NCBI GenBank assembly: GCA_963767685.1
Contig: CAVYEZ010000013.1
Span: 124,001-188,000, forward strand
Reading direction: 5' to 3'
DNA from: Trebonia sp963767685
GTDB lineage: Bacteria > Actinomycetota > Actinomycetes > Streptosporangiales > Streptosporangiaceae
Length of the DNA: 64,000 nt
This document shows positions 24,931 to 32,390 of this stretch, piece after piece; position 1 is the first letter of the stretch, and every line of letters begins with the position of its first letter. A program made the translations under genes and the position numbers. Under the pieces are notes generated by a model. The model had not been told where the DNA came from. It saw nothing but the letters and a program-made list of their open reading frames with translations, and made no database searches.

Positions 24931-25428
24931 TCAGCGGGCCGCCGCCGTCGACGGCAGCAGCCCCGCGTCGTTCAGCATCGACCGGGCGCGGTCGACGGTG
25001 CCCCCGCGGGCGATCAGGTCGTACTGGGTGGCGACCAGCTGGCGCACGGAGCTGAAGTCGCGCCGGCCCTTGGTGCTGGCGTGCGCCAGAACCCGAAGAC
25101 GGCCCCCCACGCGACGCCGAGCGCGGCGCCGGTCGCGGCGACCGCAAGGAAGGAGTGCCCGGACGTGAACAGCCCGATCAGTATGCCGAACAGCAGGCCC
25201 GCCCACAGCCCGCTCAGCGCGCCCGCGCCCGCGGCCTCGCGTGAGGCGGCCCGTCACCCGTTCGACGAGTTGCAGCCCCGATCCGACAATGTCGAGCTGC
25301 TCGACCGGGAAGCCGTCGTCGGAGAGCTGGTCGACGGCCCGCTGGGCGATTTCGTAGTCGTCGAAGCGCGCGACCGTGTTCCACGCAGCGCTGACCGGAT
25401 CGAGCGGCCGCACCCTGCTTCCTAGCAT
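24931..25428 (-). CDS. General stress protein 17M-like membrane protein with two compensating frameshifts
   Basis: The 165-residue open frame starts at 25428 behind AAGGAAGC and opens with WNTVARFDDYEIAQRAVDQL, the YflT/GSP17M domain (binding of which is unknown). At VTGRLTRG (about 25240) the family sequence moves to another frame, where AGALSGLWAGLLFGILIGLF, then SGHSFLAVAATGAALGVAWG, encodes the expected glycine-rich membrane segment. At GFW (about 25085) it returns to the first frame for KGRRDFSSVRQLVATQYDLI. Losses of two and one bases explain this. The unbridged product has an arginine-rich core instead of the membrane helices, so as written it is probably non-functional. Confidence 0.75.
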   Translation of the reverse strand: MLGSRVRPLDPVSAAWNTVARFDDYEIAQRAVDQLSDDGFPVEQLDIVGSGLQLVERVTGRLTRGRGRGRAERAVGGPAVRHTDRAVHVRALLPCGRRDRRRARRRVGGRLRVLAHASTKGRRDFSSVRQLVATQYDLIARGGTVDRARSMLNDAGLLPSTAAAR

Positions 25429-25514
25429 GGCAGCTTCCTTTCCTGTCCCTGTTGTTCACGCCGTCCAGGCTCGCCGGCGGCCATGCAGGGACGGTCGGGC
25501 TCGCGTGGAGATCC

Positions 25515-25533
25515 GATGGAGACGGTCTCCATC
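25515..25533. promoter_or_regulatory. 19-bp inverted repeat upstream of the SMR exporter gene
   Basis: GATGGAGAC and GTCTCCATC flank a single central G, an exact 9-bp inverted repeat 87 bp upstream of the SMR start. Its size fits a MerR- or TetR-type drug-responsive operator. No such regulator is adjacent. Confidence 0.5.
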
Positions 25534-25619
25534 CGGGCTGCATGACCCGCACACCGGGCCTCCCCGCCCGGGTGGCACTACTGAGGGACAGTCGGAAACA
25601 CCGGACGCGAGGTGAAGAG

Positions 25620-25943
25620 ATGGCATGGGTGGCCCTTGTTGCCGCCGGGTTGTTCGAGACCGCCTTCGCGGTGTGCTTGAAGCTGAGCGACGGCCTGCGG
25701 GTGCCGTGGCCCACCGTGGGCTTCGCGCTATCGGCGCTGACCAGCTTCGGGCTGCTGACCGTGGCCCTGCGCGACCTTGAGGTCGGCCCCGCTTACGCGG
25801 TATGGACCGGGATCGGCGCCGCGGGGGCGGCGGCGGTCGGCATGATCTTCCTCGGCGACGCGGTCTCCACCGTGAAGCTCGTCTCGATGGCCCTGATCCT
25901 GGCCGGCGTGGTCGGCCTCAACCTGTCCGGCGTCACCCCGTGA
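25620..25943 (+). CDS. Small multidrug resistance (SMR) family exporter, SugE/Gdx-like
   Basis: A 107-residue protein with four membrane helices that works as an antiparallel dimer, exchanging protons for a cation. The essential glutamate is Glu13 (AAGLFETAFAVCLKLSDG). The GPAYAVWTGIGAAGAAAVG segment of helix 3 and FLGDAVSTVKLVSMALILAG are family hallmarks. Start ATG at 25620 with GAGG upstream. Whether it exports guanidinium (Gdx subtype) or quaternary ammonium compounds cannot be settled; no guanidine riboswitch was recognised in its leader. Its 3' two-thirds are overlapped by the antisense extension of the dedA-like frame. Confidence 0.9.
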   Translation: MAWVALVAAGLFETAFAVCLKLSDGLRVPWPTVGFALSALTSFGLLTVALRDLEVGPAYAVWTGIGAAGAAAVGMIFLGDAVSTVKLVSMALILAGVVGLNLSGVTP

Positions 25944-26531
25944 CCGGCGGGCTCGCCACCGGCGGCGGATGGCCTCGATCGCCGCGCTGACGGCGATCGA
26001 GGCCCCGAAGGCCACGACGAGCCCGGCCCACGGGTTGTCCGCGAAGGCATGGCCGCCGACGCGGCCGATGAGGAACGCGTAGAGCGCCCAGATGACGGCG
26101 GCCACCGCGGTCGCGGCGGCGAAGCGGCGGCGCGGATAGCCAGTGAGCCCGCAGGTGAGGGTCACCGCCGTGCGGCCGCCGGGGATGAAGCGGCAGACGA
26201 CGATGAGCTGCGGGCCGAACCGGTCGAGTGACCGCTCCGCCCACGCACGCGCCTTCATGCCCTTCTCACTGGCGAAGAACCGGCGCTGCACGGCGGGACC
26301 GAAGCGGCGGCCGAGGAGGTAGCAGAGGTTGTCGCCGGCGAAGGCGCCCGCCGCCACGCAGCCGACGAGCAGCGCGATGCGCGGGTCGGTGCTCCCCGCG
26401 GTGGCGACGCCGAGCGCGATGACTGCCGTCTCGCTCGGCACCACTGGGAAGACCGCGTCAAGGGCCGGCAGCAGGAAGGCGACGAGGTACGAGACCGCCG
26501 AATCAACTTGCAGGCTGTCTAGCGCGCTCAT
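25728..26531 (-). CDS. DedA-family membrane protein with aberrant C-terminal extension
   Basis: DedA/Tvp38-type membrane protein related to lipid scramblases and envelope homeostasis. Start ATG at 26531 overlaps the stop of the DksA-like gene. Conserved parts are VVPSETAVIALG, GAFAGDNLCYLLGRRFGP, and the catalytic-loop-like CRFIPGGRTAVTLTCGLTG. The family normally ends around GASIAVSAAIEAIRRRWRAR (near 25945). Here the frame stays open for about 70 charged residues antisense to the SMR gene, stopping only at 25728. Either the stop was lost by a base change or indel, or the two genes overlap tail to tail. Confidence 0.82.
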   Translation of the reverse strand: MSALDSLQVDSAVSYLVAFLLPALDAVFPVVPSETAVIALGVATAGSTDPRIALLVGCVAAGAFAGDNLCYLLGRRFGPAVQRRFFASEKGMKARAWAERSLDRFGPQLIVVCRFIPGGRTAVTLTCGLTGYPRRRFAAATAVAAVIWALYAFLIGRVGGHAFADNPWAGLVVAFGASIAVSAAIEAIRRRWRARRSRGDAGQVEADHAGQDQGHRDELHGGDRVAEEDHADRRRPRGADPGPYRVSGADLKVAQGHGQQPEAGQRR

Positions 26532-26893
26532 CGGCGCGCGGCGGGGACGCGCGCCGCCACCGGCCCGTAGACGTAGTCGGCGCACCGGGTGCAGTACCTG
26601 GTCTCCGGCGCGGCGACGAGCAGCGTCTCGGTGATCTGGGTGCCGCACTGCTCGCATCGCCCGAAGGCCCCGGCCGCTACCCGCCCGAGCGCTTCCTCGG
26701 TTTCGGCGAGCCGCTGGCGCGCGGCGACGGCCCGGCGCAGCAGCCGGCGGGCGTCGCGGTCCGCCGGGCCCTCCGTGACGGTCCCGTGGTATGCCACGGA
26801 CAGCTCCGTGACCTCCTGCAGCCGGATCCGCCAGCGCGCCTCAAGGATGGCCCGCCATCGCGGCGCGAACCCTCCGTCGTCTTCTCGTCGCAT
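26528..26893 (-). CDS. DksA/TraR-type zinc-finger protein
   Basis: A 121-residue protein with a helical N-terminal hairpin and a C4 zinc finger (Cys80, Cys83 in RCEQCG; Cys101, Cys104 in YCTRCADY). DksA-type proteins bind the RNA polymerase secondary channel and modulate transcription, but short actinobacterial members are mostly uncharacterised. Start ATG at 26893 follows GGAGCGCA; a longer in-frame version would absorb an upstream small gene and is rejected. It overlaps the DedA start by 4 bp. Confidence 0.85.
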   Translation of the reverse strand: MRREDDGGFAPRWRAILEARWRIRLQEVTELSVAYHGTVTEGPADRDARRLLRRAVAARQRLAETEEALGRVAAGAFGRCEQCGTQITETLLVAAPETRYCTRCADYVYGPVAARVPAARR

Positions 26894-26910
26894 TGCGCTC
26901 CTCTGCGGTG

Positions 26911-27045
26911 TCAGCGGTCCTCCCGCCCGCCGGACGACCGCCGCGAGGCGTACCGCCGCGCGCGGAGCAGGCGGGCAGAGAGCACCAGGAGGCAGATCGC
27001 GAAGATGATCCATGGCGCCAGCACGATGAGGTCGCTTCCGGTCAT
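26911..27045 (-). CDS. Small single-span membrane protein (44 aa)
   Basis: A short frame starting ATG at 27045 (AGGCAGGG upstream) and ending TGA at 26911. It reads MTGSDLIVLAPWIIFAICLL, then VLSARLLRARRYASRRSSGG and REDR: one hydrophobic helix followed by a strongly basic tail, the expected topology of an N-out/C-in small membrane protein. It lies 17 bp upstream of the DksA-like gene on the same strand. No named family is recognised; coding is inferred from start, ribosome-binding site, composition and position. Confidence 0.6.
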   Translation of the reverse strand: MTGSDLIVLAPWIIFAICLLVLSARLLRARRYASRRSSGGREDR

Positions 27046-27191
27046 CAGCCCTGCCTTATGCTGCGGTGCTAGTGGTCCCTGTGCTGTCCCAGTCCACCGC
27101 GGATGAGTGCCTGCCCGGTGTAGTTGTCATGGTGACGGTGTGGAGGAGCGCGATGCGGCGGCGATGGCCCCATGAGGAAGGGCAGGGCGTG

Positions 27192-27890
27192 ATGGCAGCC
27201 ACGGTGCTGGTGGTCGAAGACGAGCGCAAGCTACGGGACTTCATCAGGTCGTACCTGGAGCGCGCCGGACTCACGGTGCTCTCCACCGGGTCGGGCGCGG
27301 AGGCGATCACGATGGCGGCCGGCGCCGCGCCCGACCTGGTGGTCCTGGACCTCGGCCTGCCCGACGTGCCCGGCGAGACGGTGGCCAGGGAACTGCGGTC
27401 GATGTCACCGGTTCCCATCTTGATGCTGACGGCGAAGGCGGCGGAGGAGGACCGGATCCGCGGGCTCGAGCTCGGCGCTGACGACTACGTGACCAAGCCG
27501 TTTAGCCCGCGCGAGCTGGTCCTGCGGGTACAGGCGATCCTGCGCCGGGGCGGGACCGCCGCGGCGGCCCCCGGCGTCGCCAGTTACGGCGGCGGTGCCC
27601 TGGTGATCGACGAGCCCCGGCGGACGGTGACCGTGCGCGGCGCGGAAGCCCAGCTCACGCCCACGGAGTGGGGGATACTCGGCACGCTGGCGACGGTTCC
27701 CGGGCGGGTGTACTCCCGCTTCGAGCTGATCAACAAGGTGCGGGGCTACGAGTTCGAGGGGTACGAGCGCACGGTCGACTCGCACGTGAAGAACCTGCGC
27801 CGCAAGATCGAGGAGGACCCGGGGAATCCCGCGATCATCCTGACCGTGCTCGGCGGCGGCTACCGGCTCGGCCTGTCCCGCGATGACTGA
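27192..27890 (+). CDS. OmpR-family response regulator
   Basis: A 232-residue regulator. Receiver: VLVVEDERKLRDF, phosphoacceptor Asp53 (VVLDLGLPDVPG), Thr/Lys in LMLTAKAA and DDYVTKPFSPREL. DNA-binding winged helix: LVIDEPRRTVTVRG, LTPTEWGILGTLA and YERTVDSHVKNLRRKIEEDP. ATG at 27192 follows GAGGAAGGGCAGGG; a GTG one codon upstream is also possible. It overlaps the kinase start by 8 bp and is divergent from the DksA-like/DedA unit. Confidence 0.94.
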   Translation: MAATVLVVEDERKLRDFIRSYLERAGLTVLSTGSGAEAITMAAGAAPDLVVLDLGLPDVPGETVARELRSMSPVPILMLTAKAAEEDRIRGLELGADDYVTKPFSPRELVLRVQAILRRGGTAAAAPGVASYGGGALVIDEPRRTVTVRGAEAQLTPTEWGILGTLATVPGRVYSRFELINKVRGYEFEGYERTVDSHVKNLRRKIEEDPGNPAIILTVLGGGYRLGLSRDD

Positions 27891-29445
27891 GGCGCCCTCG
27901 TCACCGCGCCCGGGCCCTGGCTCGTCCGATCCGCCGGCCGCCCCCGGCGGCGGCGGTGAGCGACCGCCGGGACGCGGCAACACGCTGGGGCTAAGGCTCG
28001 CCCTGGCGTTCCTCGGCGTGGCGCTGGCGGCGGTCGCGCTCATCGCCGCCCTCACTGCGGTCTTCTCCGCCGCCGACGTGTCCTCGCTTGCCAGCCAGCA
28101 GCGCAAGGAGCTGGCTGGCGCGTTCGCCGTGACCGCGGGCAGCTCGTGGCAGCAGCATCAGGGATGGGTGGCCGCCGACCTCGCGCCCCTCATTGACGTG
28201 GCCGAGCAAACCGGCGTGCAGCTTCAGGTGCGGGACGCCGGCAGCCGCACCGTGGCGGCCACGGCCGGCTTCACGGCGGCGGAGGCCACGGCCGGCGAGC
28301 CCGTGGTGGTCAGCGGGCACCAGGAGGGCTCGGTGCTGGTCGGCCTGACCGGGTCGGGCCTCGGCGCCGCGGACACGGTGCTGCGCACCGCGCTGCTGCG
28401 CGCCATCGCCGGCGCCGCCGGGCTGGCGGCACTGCTCGCGCTCGTCACCGGCCTTGCGGTGTCCCGGCGGATCACCCGTCCCGTCGCCCGGCTGATCTCG
28501 GTGACCCGCGCGATGGCCGGCGGCGACCGGTCCTCCCGTGCGGGCGAGATCAAGGCGCCCGCCGAGCTGCGCGAGCTCGCCGCCGCGTTCGACAACATGG
28601 CGGACACGCTCGACCGTGAGGACAAGATCCGCCGGGACCTGGTCGCGAGCGTCGCCCATGAGCTGCGCACGCCGGTCGCCGTGCTCCAGGCCGGGCACGA
28701 GGCGCTGCTTGACGGCGTCACCGAGCCGGACCCGGAGGAGCTCGGGTCGCTCCGCGACGAGGTGCTCCGGCTCGCCCGCATGGTCGACGACCTGCAGACG
28801 ATGGCCGCCGCCGACGCCGCGGTCCTGCAGCTGACCAGGGAACGGCGCGACCTCGCCGATATCGCCAGGTCCGCGGCCGACAGCCTGGCCCGCAGGTTCG
28901 AGGCGGCGGAGGTCGGGCTCGACCGCGAGCTGGCCGCGGCGCCGGTGGTCGCCGACGGGCGGTGGATACACCAGGTGGTGACTAACCTGCTCGGCAACGC
29001 GCTCAAGTTCACCCCGGCCGGCGGCATTGTCACCATCAGCACCGGCACCATCAGCACCGGCACGATCCGGACCGGGCAGGACGGCCCGAGCGCGGTGCTC
29101 GAGGTCGCCGATAACGGCGTCGGCATCCCGGCCGACGAGCTGCCGCGCGTCTTTGACCGCTTCTGGCGCGGCCGGGCCGCCGCCCAGACGTCGGGCAGCG
29201 GCATTGGCCTGGCCGTCGCCGCCGAGATCGTGGCGGCGCACGGCGGCACGCTCACGGCCGCCAGCGACCAGGGGGAAGGGACGCGCCTCACCCTCACCCT
29301 TCCTGTCTTGTTACTCTGTGTGTTGTTCTGTGCTTCTGGGTACACAGGCAGGGATGTTGTGCAGGGATGTTGTGACTCTGACAGAGGCCGGGGTGGAACA
29401 AGAAGTGGTCGGCTACGAGCGCGATATCCGCCCGCTGTTCCGTGA
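27883..29445 (+). CDS. Membrane sensor histidine kinase with an atypical C-terminal tail
   Basis: A 520-residue kinase paired with the OmpR-type regulator. After a proline/glycine-rich N terminus come a first membrane helix (about 37-60), an extracytoplasmic sensor, a second helix (about 168-190), HAMP, the H box SVAHELRTPVAVL with His259, and HATPase motifs NLLGNALKFTPAGG, ADNGVGIPADELPRVFDRFW and SGSGIGLAVAAEIV. The family usually ends just after GTRLTLTLP; here the frame continues for 46 unrelated residues through a lower-GC stretch with a 13-bp tandem duplication, and overlaps the next gene by 74 bp. The tail may result from loss of the native stop. Confidence 0.88.
   Translation: MTEAPSSPRPGPGSSDPPAAPGGGGERPPGRGNTLGLRLALAFLGVALAAVALIAALTAVFSAADVSSLASQQRKELAGAFAVTAGSSWQQHQGWVAADLAPLIDVAEQTGVQLQVRDAGSRTVAATAGFTAAEATAGEPVVVSGHQEGSVLVGLTGSGLGAADTVLRTALLRAIAGAAGLAALLALVTGLAVSRRITRPVARLISVTRAMAGGDRSSRAGEIKAPAELRELAAAFDNMADTLDREDKIRRDLVASVAHELRTPVAVLQAGHEALLDGVTEPDPEELGSLRDEVLRLARMVDDLQTMAAADAAVLQLTRERRDLADIARSAADSLARRFEAAEVGLDRELAAAPVVADGRWIHQVVTNLLGNALKFTPAGGIVTISTGTISTGTIRTGQDGPSAVLEVADNGVGIPADELPRVFDRFWRGRAAAQTSGSGIGLAVAAEIVAAHGGTLTAASDQGEGTRLTLTLPVLLLCVLFCASGYTGRDVVQGCCDSDRGRGGTRSGRLRARYPPAVP
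29349..29374. repeat. 13-bp tandem duplication at the kinase 3' end
   Basis: CAGGGATGTTGTG occurs twice head to tail (29349-29361 and 29362-29374) in a stretch clearly lower in GC than its surroundings (about 29300-29375). The second copy supplies the GTG start and AGGG ribosome-binding site of the following small gene. Confidence 0.8.
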
Positions 29446-29623
29446 GAAGGACATCAACTCGATGTCCAGGGCGTTCGACCTCGCGTCCTACAGCGACGTG
29501 CGAGCCAACGCCGACGGGATCCTGGCGAGGGTCGCGGACGGGTCGATGCCCTGCGACGGCCCTTGGCCGCAGGAGCGAGTCGAGCTCTTCCGCCGCTGGG
29601 TGGACGCCGGCTGCCCTGCCTGA
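29372..29623 (+). CDS. Small conserved actinobacterial protein (83 aa)
   Basis: The frame from GTG 29372 encodes VEQEVVGYERDIRPLFREKD, then INSMSRAFDLASYSDVRANA and a C-terminal MPCDGPWPQERVELFRRWVDAGCP. The 'DIRPLFREKD...MPCDG.WP...RWVDAG' pattern occurs in small actinobacterial proteins and resembles a cytochrome-c-like/haem-domain remnant without a CxxCH motif; function unknown. The ribosome-binding site is AGGG, 5 bases before the start. It is overlapped by the extended tail of the kinase. Confidence 0.7.
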   Translation: MTLTEAGVEQEVVGYERDIRPLFREKDINSMSRAFDLASYSDVRANADGILARVADGSMPCDGPWPQERVELFRRWVDAGCPA

Positions 29624-29881
29624 AGCGGCGCTGGAGGGCAGCCGCATGCCGCTCCTCCTGCCCGCGGCCGCCGTCCTGATGCCCCGATGGTGGACCTGAC
29701 CAGCTCGGAAGCCTCGATGACGGAGCGCGCCGAGCAGGATCCGATCTCTACCCGCGTCCGCCGCGCCTGAGCCTGTCCGTGCCGTCGGCGCGGTCTCCAT
29801 ATCGCCGCCACAGCGACGGCACAATGCCTGCACCGCCGGCGGATTAGCTGTGCTCAGCCAGCCTCGAAGGAGCCAGCAAAA

Positions 29882-30961
29882 ATGAAAATGACGCAGCGTG
29901 CCCGCCGTTCGGCCATCGCCGTGGTTGCCGCGGCCGCGATCGGCGGAAGCGGTGTCGCCGTCGGCGCGGTCACCGCGGCGCCGTCCGCGACCAGCGCCAT
30001 TGCCAGCACCGCGAGTACGGACAGACCGGCCGCGGCCGGCGGCGACGCGCGAGCCACCTACGCGGACGTCGTCCGCCAGGTGCTGCCGTCGGTGGTGCTG
30101 ATCAGCACCGGCGAGGGTCTCGGGTCGGGCGTGGTGCTCGACCGGGCAGGGAACATCGTCACGAACGCCCACGTCGCGGGGGACGCGACCGAGTTCAAGG
30201 TCCAGGTTCCCGGCGACCCCGAGCCGCGGACCGCGAGCCTGGTCGGCAGCTACCCGCCCGACGACCTGGCCGTGATCCGGGTCGCGGACCCGTCGGGGCT
30301 GCAGCCGGCGAAGTTCGGTGACTCGGCCAAGGCCCAGGCGGGCGACGTCGTCCTCGCGGTCGGCAACCCGCTCGGCCTGTCCAGCAGTGTGACCAGCGGG
30401 ATCATCTCCGCGACGGGCCGGATCGTCGCCGAGCCCGCGAGCGGCGACAGTCCGGGCGCCACCCTGCCGGACGCGATCCAGGCCAGCGCGCCGATCAACC
30501 CCGGCAACAGCGGCGGCGCCCTGGTGACGACCGCGGGCGAGGTGATCGGGATCCCCACGCTCACGGCCGCGGGCGGACAGGGCGGCGCCCAGGTGCAGGG
30601 CATCGGCTTCGCCATCCCGGCCAACCTGGCCCGCGACATCGCCCGCCAGCTCATCACGGCGGGCAGCGTGACCAACTCGCACCGGGCCGCGATCGGCGCC
30701 CAGGTGGGCACCGTCACCGGCCAGGACGGCACGCCCGCGGGCACCGGCCTCGTGACGGTCACGAGCGGCGGCCCCGCCGGCCACGCGGGCCTGCGGCCCG
30801 GCGACATCATCCGGGCGGCGGACGGCACCCCGACGCTGGATACCCAGGCCCTCGCCGGCGTGCTCGCCGCCGCGCACCCGGGTGACCAGCTAACCCTGTC
30901 GGTCATCCGCGGGACGCAAGAGCTGACCGTGAAACTGACCCTGGGCGAGCTCCCCGGGTAA
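29882..30961 (+). CDS. HtrA/DegP-type serine protease with PDZ domain
   Basis: A 359-residue S1C protease, secreted or membrane-anchored through a hydrophobic N-terminal segment (SAIAVVAAAAIGGSGVAVGA, residues 10-29). Catalytic triad: His97 (TNAHVAG), Asp128 (DDLAVIRV) and Ser210 (NPGNSGGAL). The PDZ domain occupies about 265-355 (GLVTVTSGGPAGHAGLRPGDII). Likely role is envelope protein quality control. Start ATG at 29882 with AAGGAG upstream. It follows a membrane two-component system, a frequent partner for envelope stress proteases. Confidence 0.94.
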   Translation: MKMTQRARRSAIAVVAAAAIGGSGVAVGAVTAAPSATSAIASTASTDRPAAAGGDARATYADVVRQVLPSVVLISTGEGLGSGVVLDRAGNIVTNAHVAGDATEFKVQVPGDPEPRTASLVGSYPPDDLAVIRVADPSGLQPAKFGDSAKAQAGDVVLAVGNPLGLSSSVTSGIISATGRIVAEPASGDSPGATLPDAIQASAPINPGNSGGALVTTAGEVIGIPTLTAAGGQGGAQVQGIGFAIPANLARDIARQLITAGSVTNSHRAAIGAQVGTVTGQDGTPAGTGLVTVTSGGPAGHAGLRPGDIIRAADGTPTLDTQALAGVLAAAHPGDQLTLSVIRGTQELTVKLTLGELPG

Positions 30962-31094
30962 CCGGCCCCCTGAGGGCCTAAAGTATCCCCGCTGACCGCC
31001 CGCCGCCGGGCGGTAGCAGATAACAGCAACAAGCGCGTAGGCGCGAGGGCGTGACCGTGGCTGACTCGGCGGCCAGCAGCGGTAGCCTCCGGTC

Positions 31095-32390
31095 ATGGCT
31101 GACGTCGCTGATGACCTGGACGGCGCGCCCGGCGCCGTCGACGGCGCCGGCCGCGGCGCGGGCGGCGAGCGGCACCGGCAGCGGCGCGTGGCCGCCATCG
31201 CGCGCACCGCCGCCACCCTGGCGTCGCAGGGCTCGCTCCCCGCGATCCTTGACGCGCTGGCGGCTGAGGTCCTGCAGACCGACGCGCTCGCCGCCGTGCA
31301 GATCCTGACGCTCGACGCCGCGGGACGCCAGCTGCGCATCATGGGCTCCGCCGGCTTCGGGCACTGGCCCGACTTCTTCGACCGCCTCATGGTGTGCCGC
31401 CGGCGCGGTGCGGCGCTGCGCATGCTCGACGCCTTCCGCCAGACGGAACCGGTGCTCGTGCCGAACCGGTGGGCGATAATCGCCGATGATCCCGCCTGGG
31501 AGCCGCTGCGCGCGTACCTGGGCGAGCTGCCCTGGGAATCCTTCGCCAGCGTCCCCATGATGGCGCGGGGCCAGGCCGTCGGCGTGCTCAACGCGTTCTT
31601 CGCGCCCGGGCAGCCGATGGAGCCGCGGACGCTGGAGTTCATCGCCGCGATGGCGGACCAGGCGGCGGTCGCCGTCGACTACGCCATGCTGCTGCGGCAA
31701 ACGCGCGACGGCGCGCGGCGGGACGAGCGGCAGCGGCTGGCCCGCGACCTGCACGACTCCATCGTGCAGCAGGTCTTCTCGATCAGCATGCAGGCCAAGT
31801 CGCTTGAGGTGCTGGCCGAGCGCGGCGACGCGGTGCCCGCCGAGTCGGTCCGGCGGATCGCCGGCGAGGTGAGCGAGATGTCGGGCACCGTGCTCGCCGA
31901 CCTGCGGGCGATGGTCCACGAGCTGCGGCTCACCTCGTCGGCCGACCTTGGCGGCCTGGATGAGGCGATCAGGGCCCTCACCGAGAGCACCGCGAACCGG
32001 ACCGGACTCATGTTCAAGGTCTCCGGCGGCCAGGCGCTCGACCGGGTCAAGGGCGAACTGGCCGAGGACGTCTACCGGGTCATCGCCGAGGCGATCCACA
32101 ACGTCGTGCGGCACGCCGGCGCCAGCACGGTGACCATCCGGCTGGGGCTCCGCGACGACCGGCTGACCGCGGCCGTCGCCGACGACGGCCAGGGAATGGG
32201 CCAGCGGGACACGGGCGCCGGCTACGGGCTGACGACGATGCGGGAGCGCGCCGAGCGCTGGGGAGGCACGGTGACGGTGCGGCCCGGCCGGAGCCGCGGC
32301 ACCGTCGTCCGGCTCACGGTGCCGCTTGACGAAGCGATCGCGATCCCTGCCGGGCGCGCGGCTTCCGCGGAGCCCGGGGGCGCGCCGTGA
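31095..32390 (+). CDS. GAF-domain NarL-type sensor histidine kinase
   Basis: A 431-residue soluble kinase. A GAF domain spans about residues 35-195 (ILDALAAEVLQTDALAAVQI, SFASVPMMARGQAVGVLNAF, MADQAAVAVDYA). The HisKA_3 H box is RQRLARDLHDSIVQQVF with His220, then HATPase motifs EAIHNVVRHAGAS, VADDGQGMG and GYGLTTMRERAERWGG. GAF input suggests a small ligand or redox signal; no haem-binding residue is evident. Its stop overlaps the LuxR-type regulator start by 4 bp, forming a cognate pair. Confidence 0.93.
   Translation: MADVADDLDGAPGAVDGAGRGAGGERHRQRRVAAIARTAATLASQGSLPAILDALAAEVLQTDALAAVQILTLDAAGRQLRIMGSAGFGHWPDFFDRLMVCRRRGAALRMLDAFRQTEPVLVPNRWAIIADDPAWEPLRAYLGELPWESFASVPMMARGQAVGVLNAFFAPGQPMEPRTLEFIAAMADQAAVAVDYAMLLRQTRDGARRDERQRLARDLHDSIVQQVFSISMQAKSLEVLAERGDAVPAESVRRIAGEVSEMSGTVLADLRAMVHELRLTSSADLGGLDEAIRALTESTANRTGLMFKVSGGQALDRVKGELAEDVYRVIAEAIHNVVRHAGASTVTIRLGLRDDRLTAAVADDGQGMGQRDTGAGYGLTTMRERAERWGGTVTVRPGRSRGTVVRLTVPLDEAIAIPAGRAASAEPGGAP

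Noticed and set aside
25429..25619. Guanidine riboswitch in the SMR leader
   Set aside because: None of the ykkC-I, -II or -III conserved cores is visible; only an inverted repeat suited to a protein operator is present.
27066..27191. Longer N terminus for the OmpR-type regulator
   Set aside because: The added 42 residues have no receiver similarity, and a good ribosome-binding site precedes the ATG at 27192.
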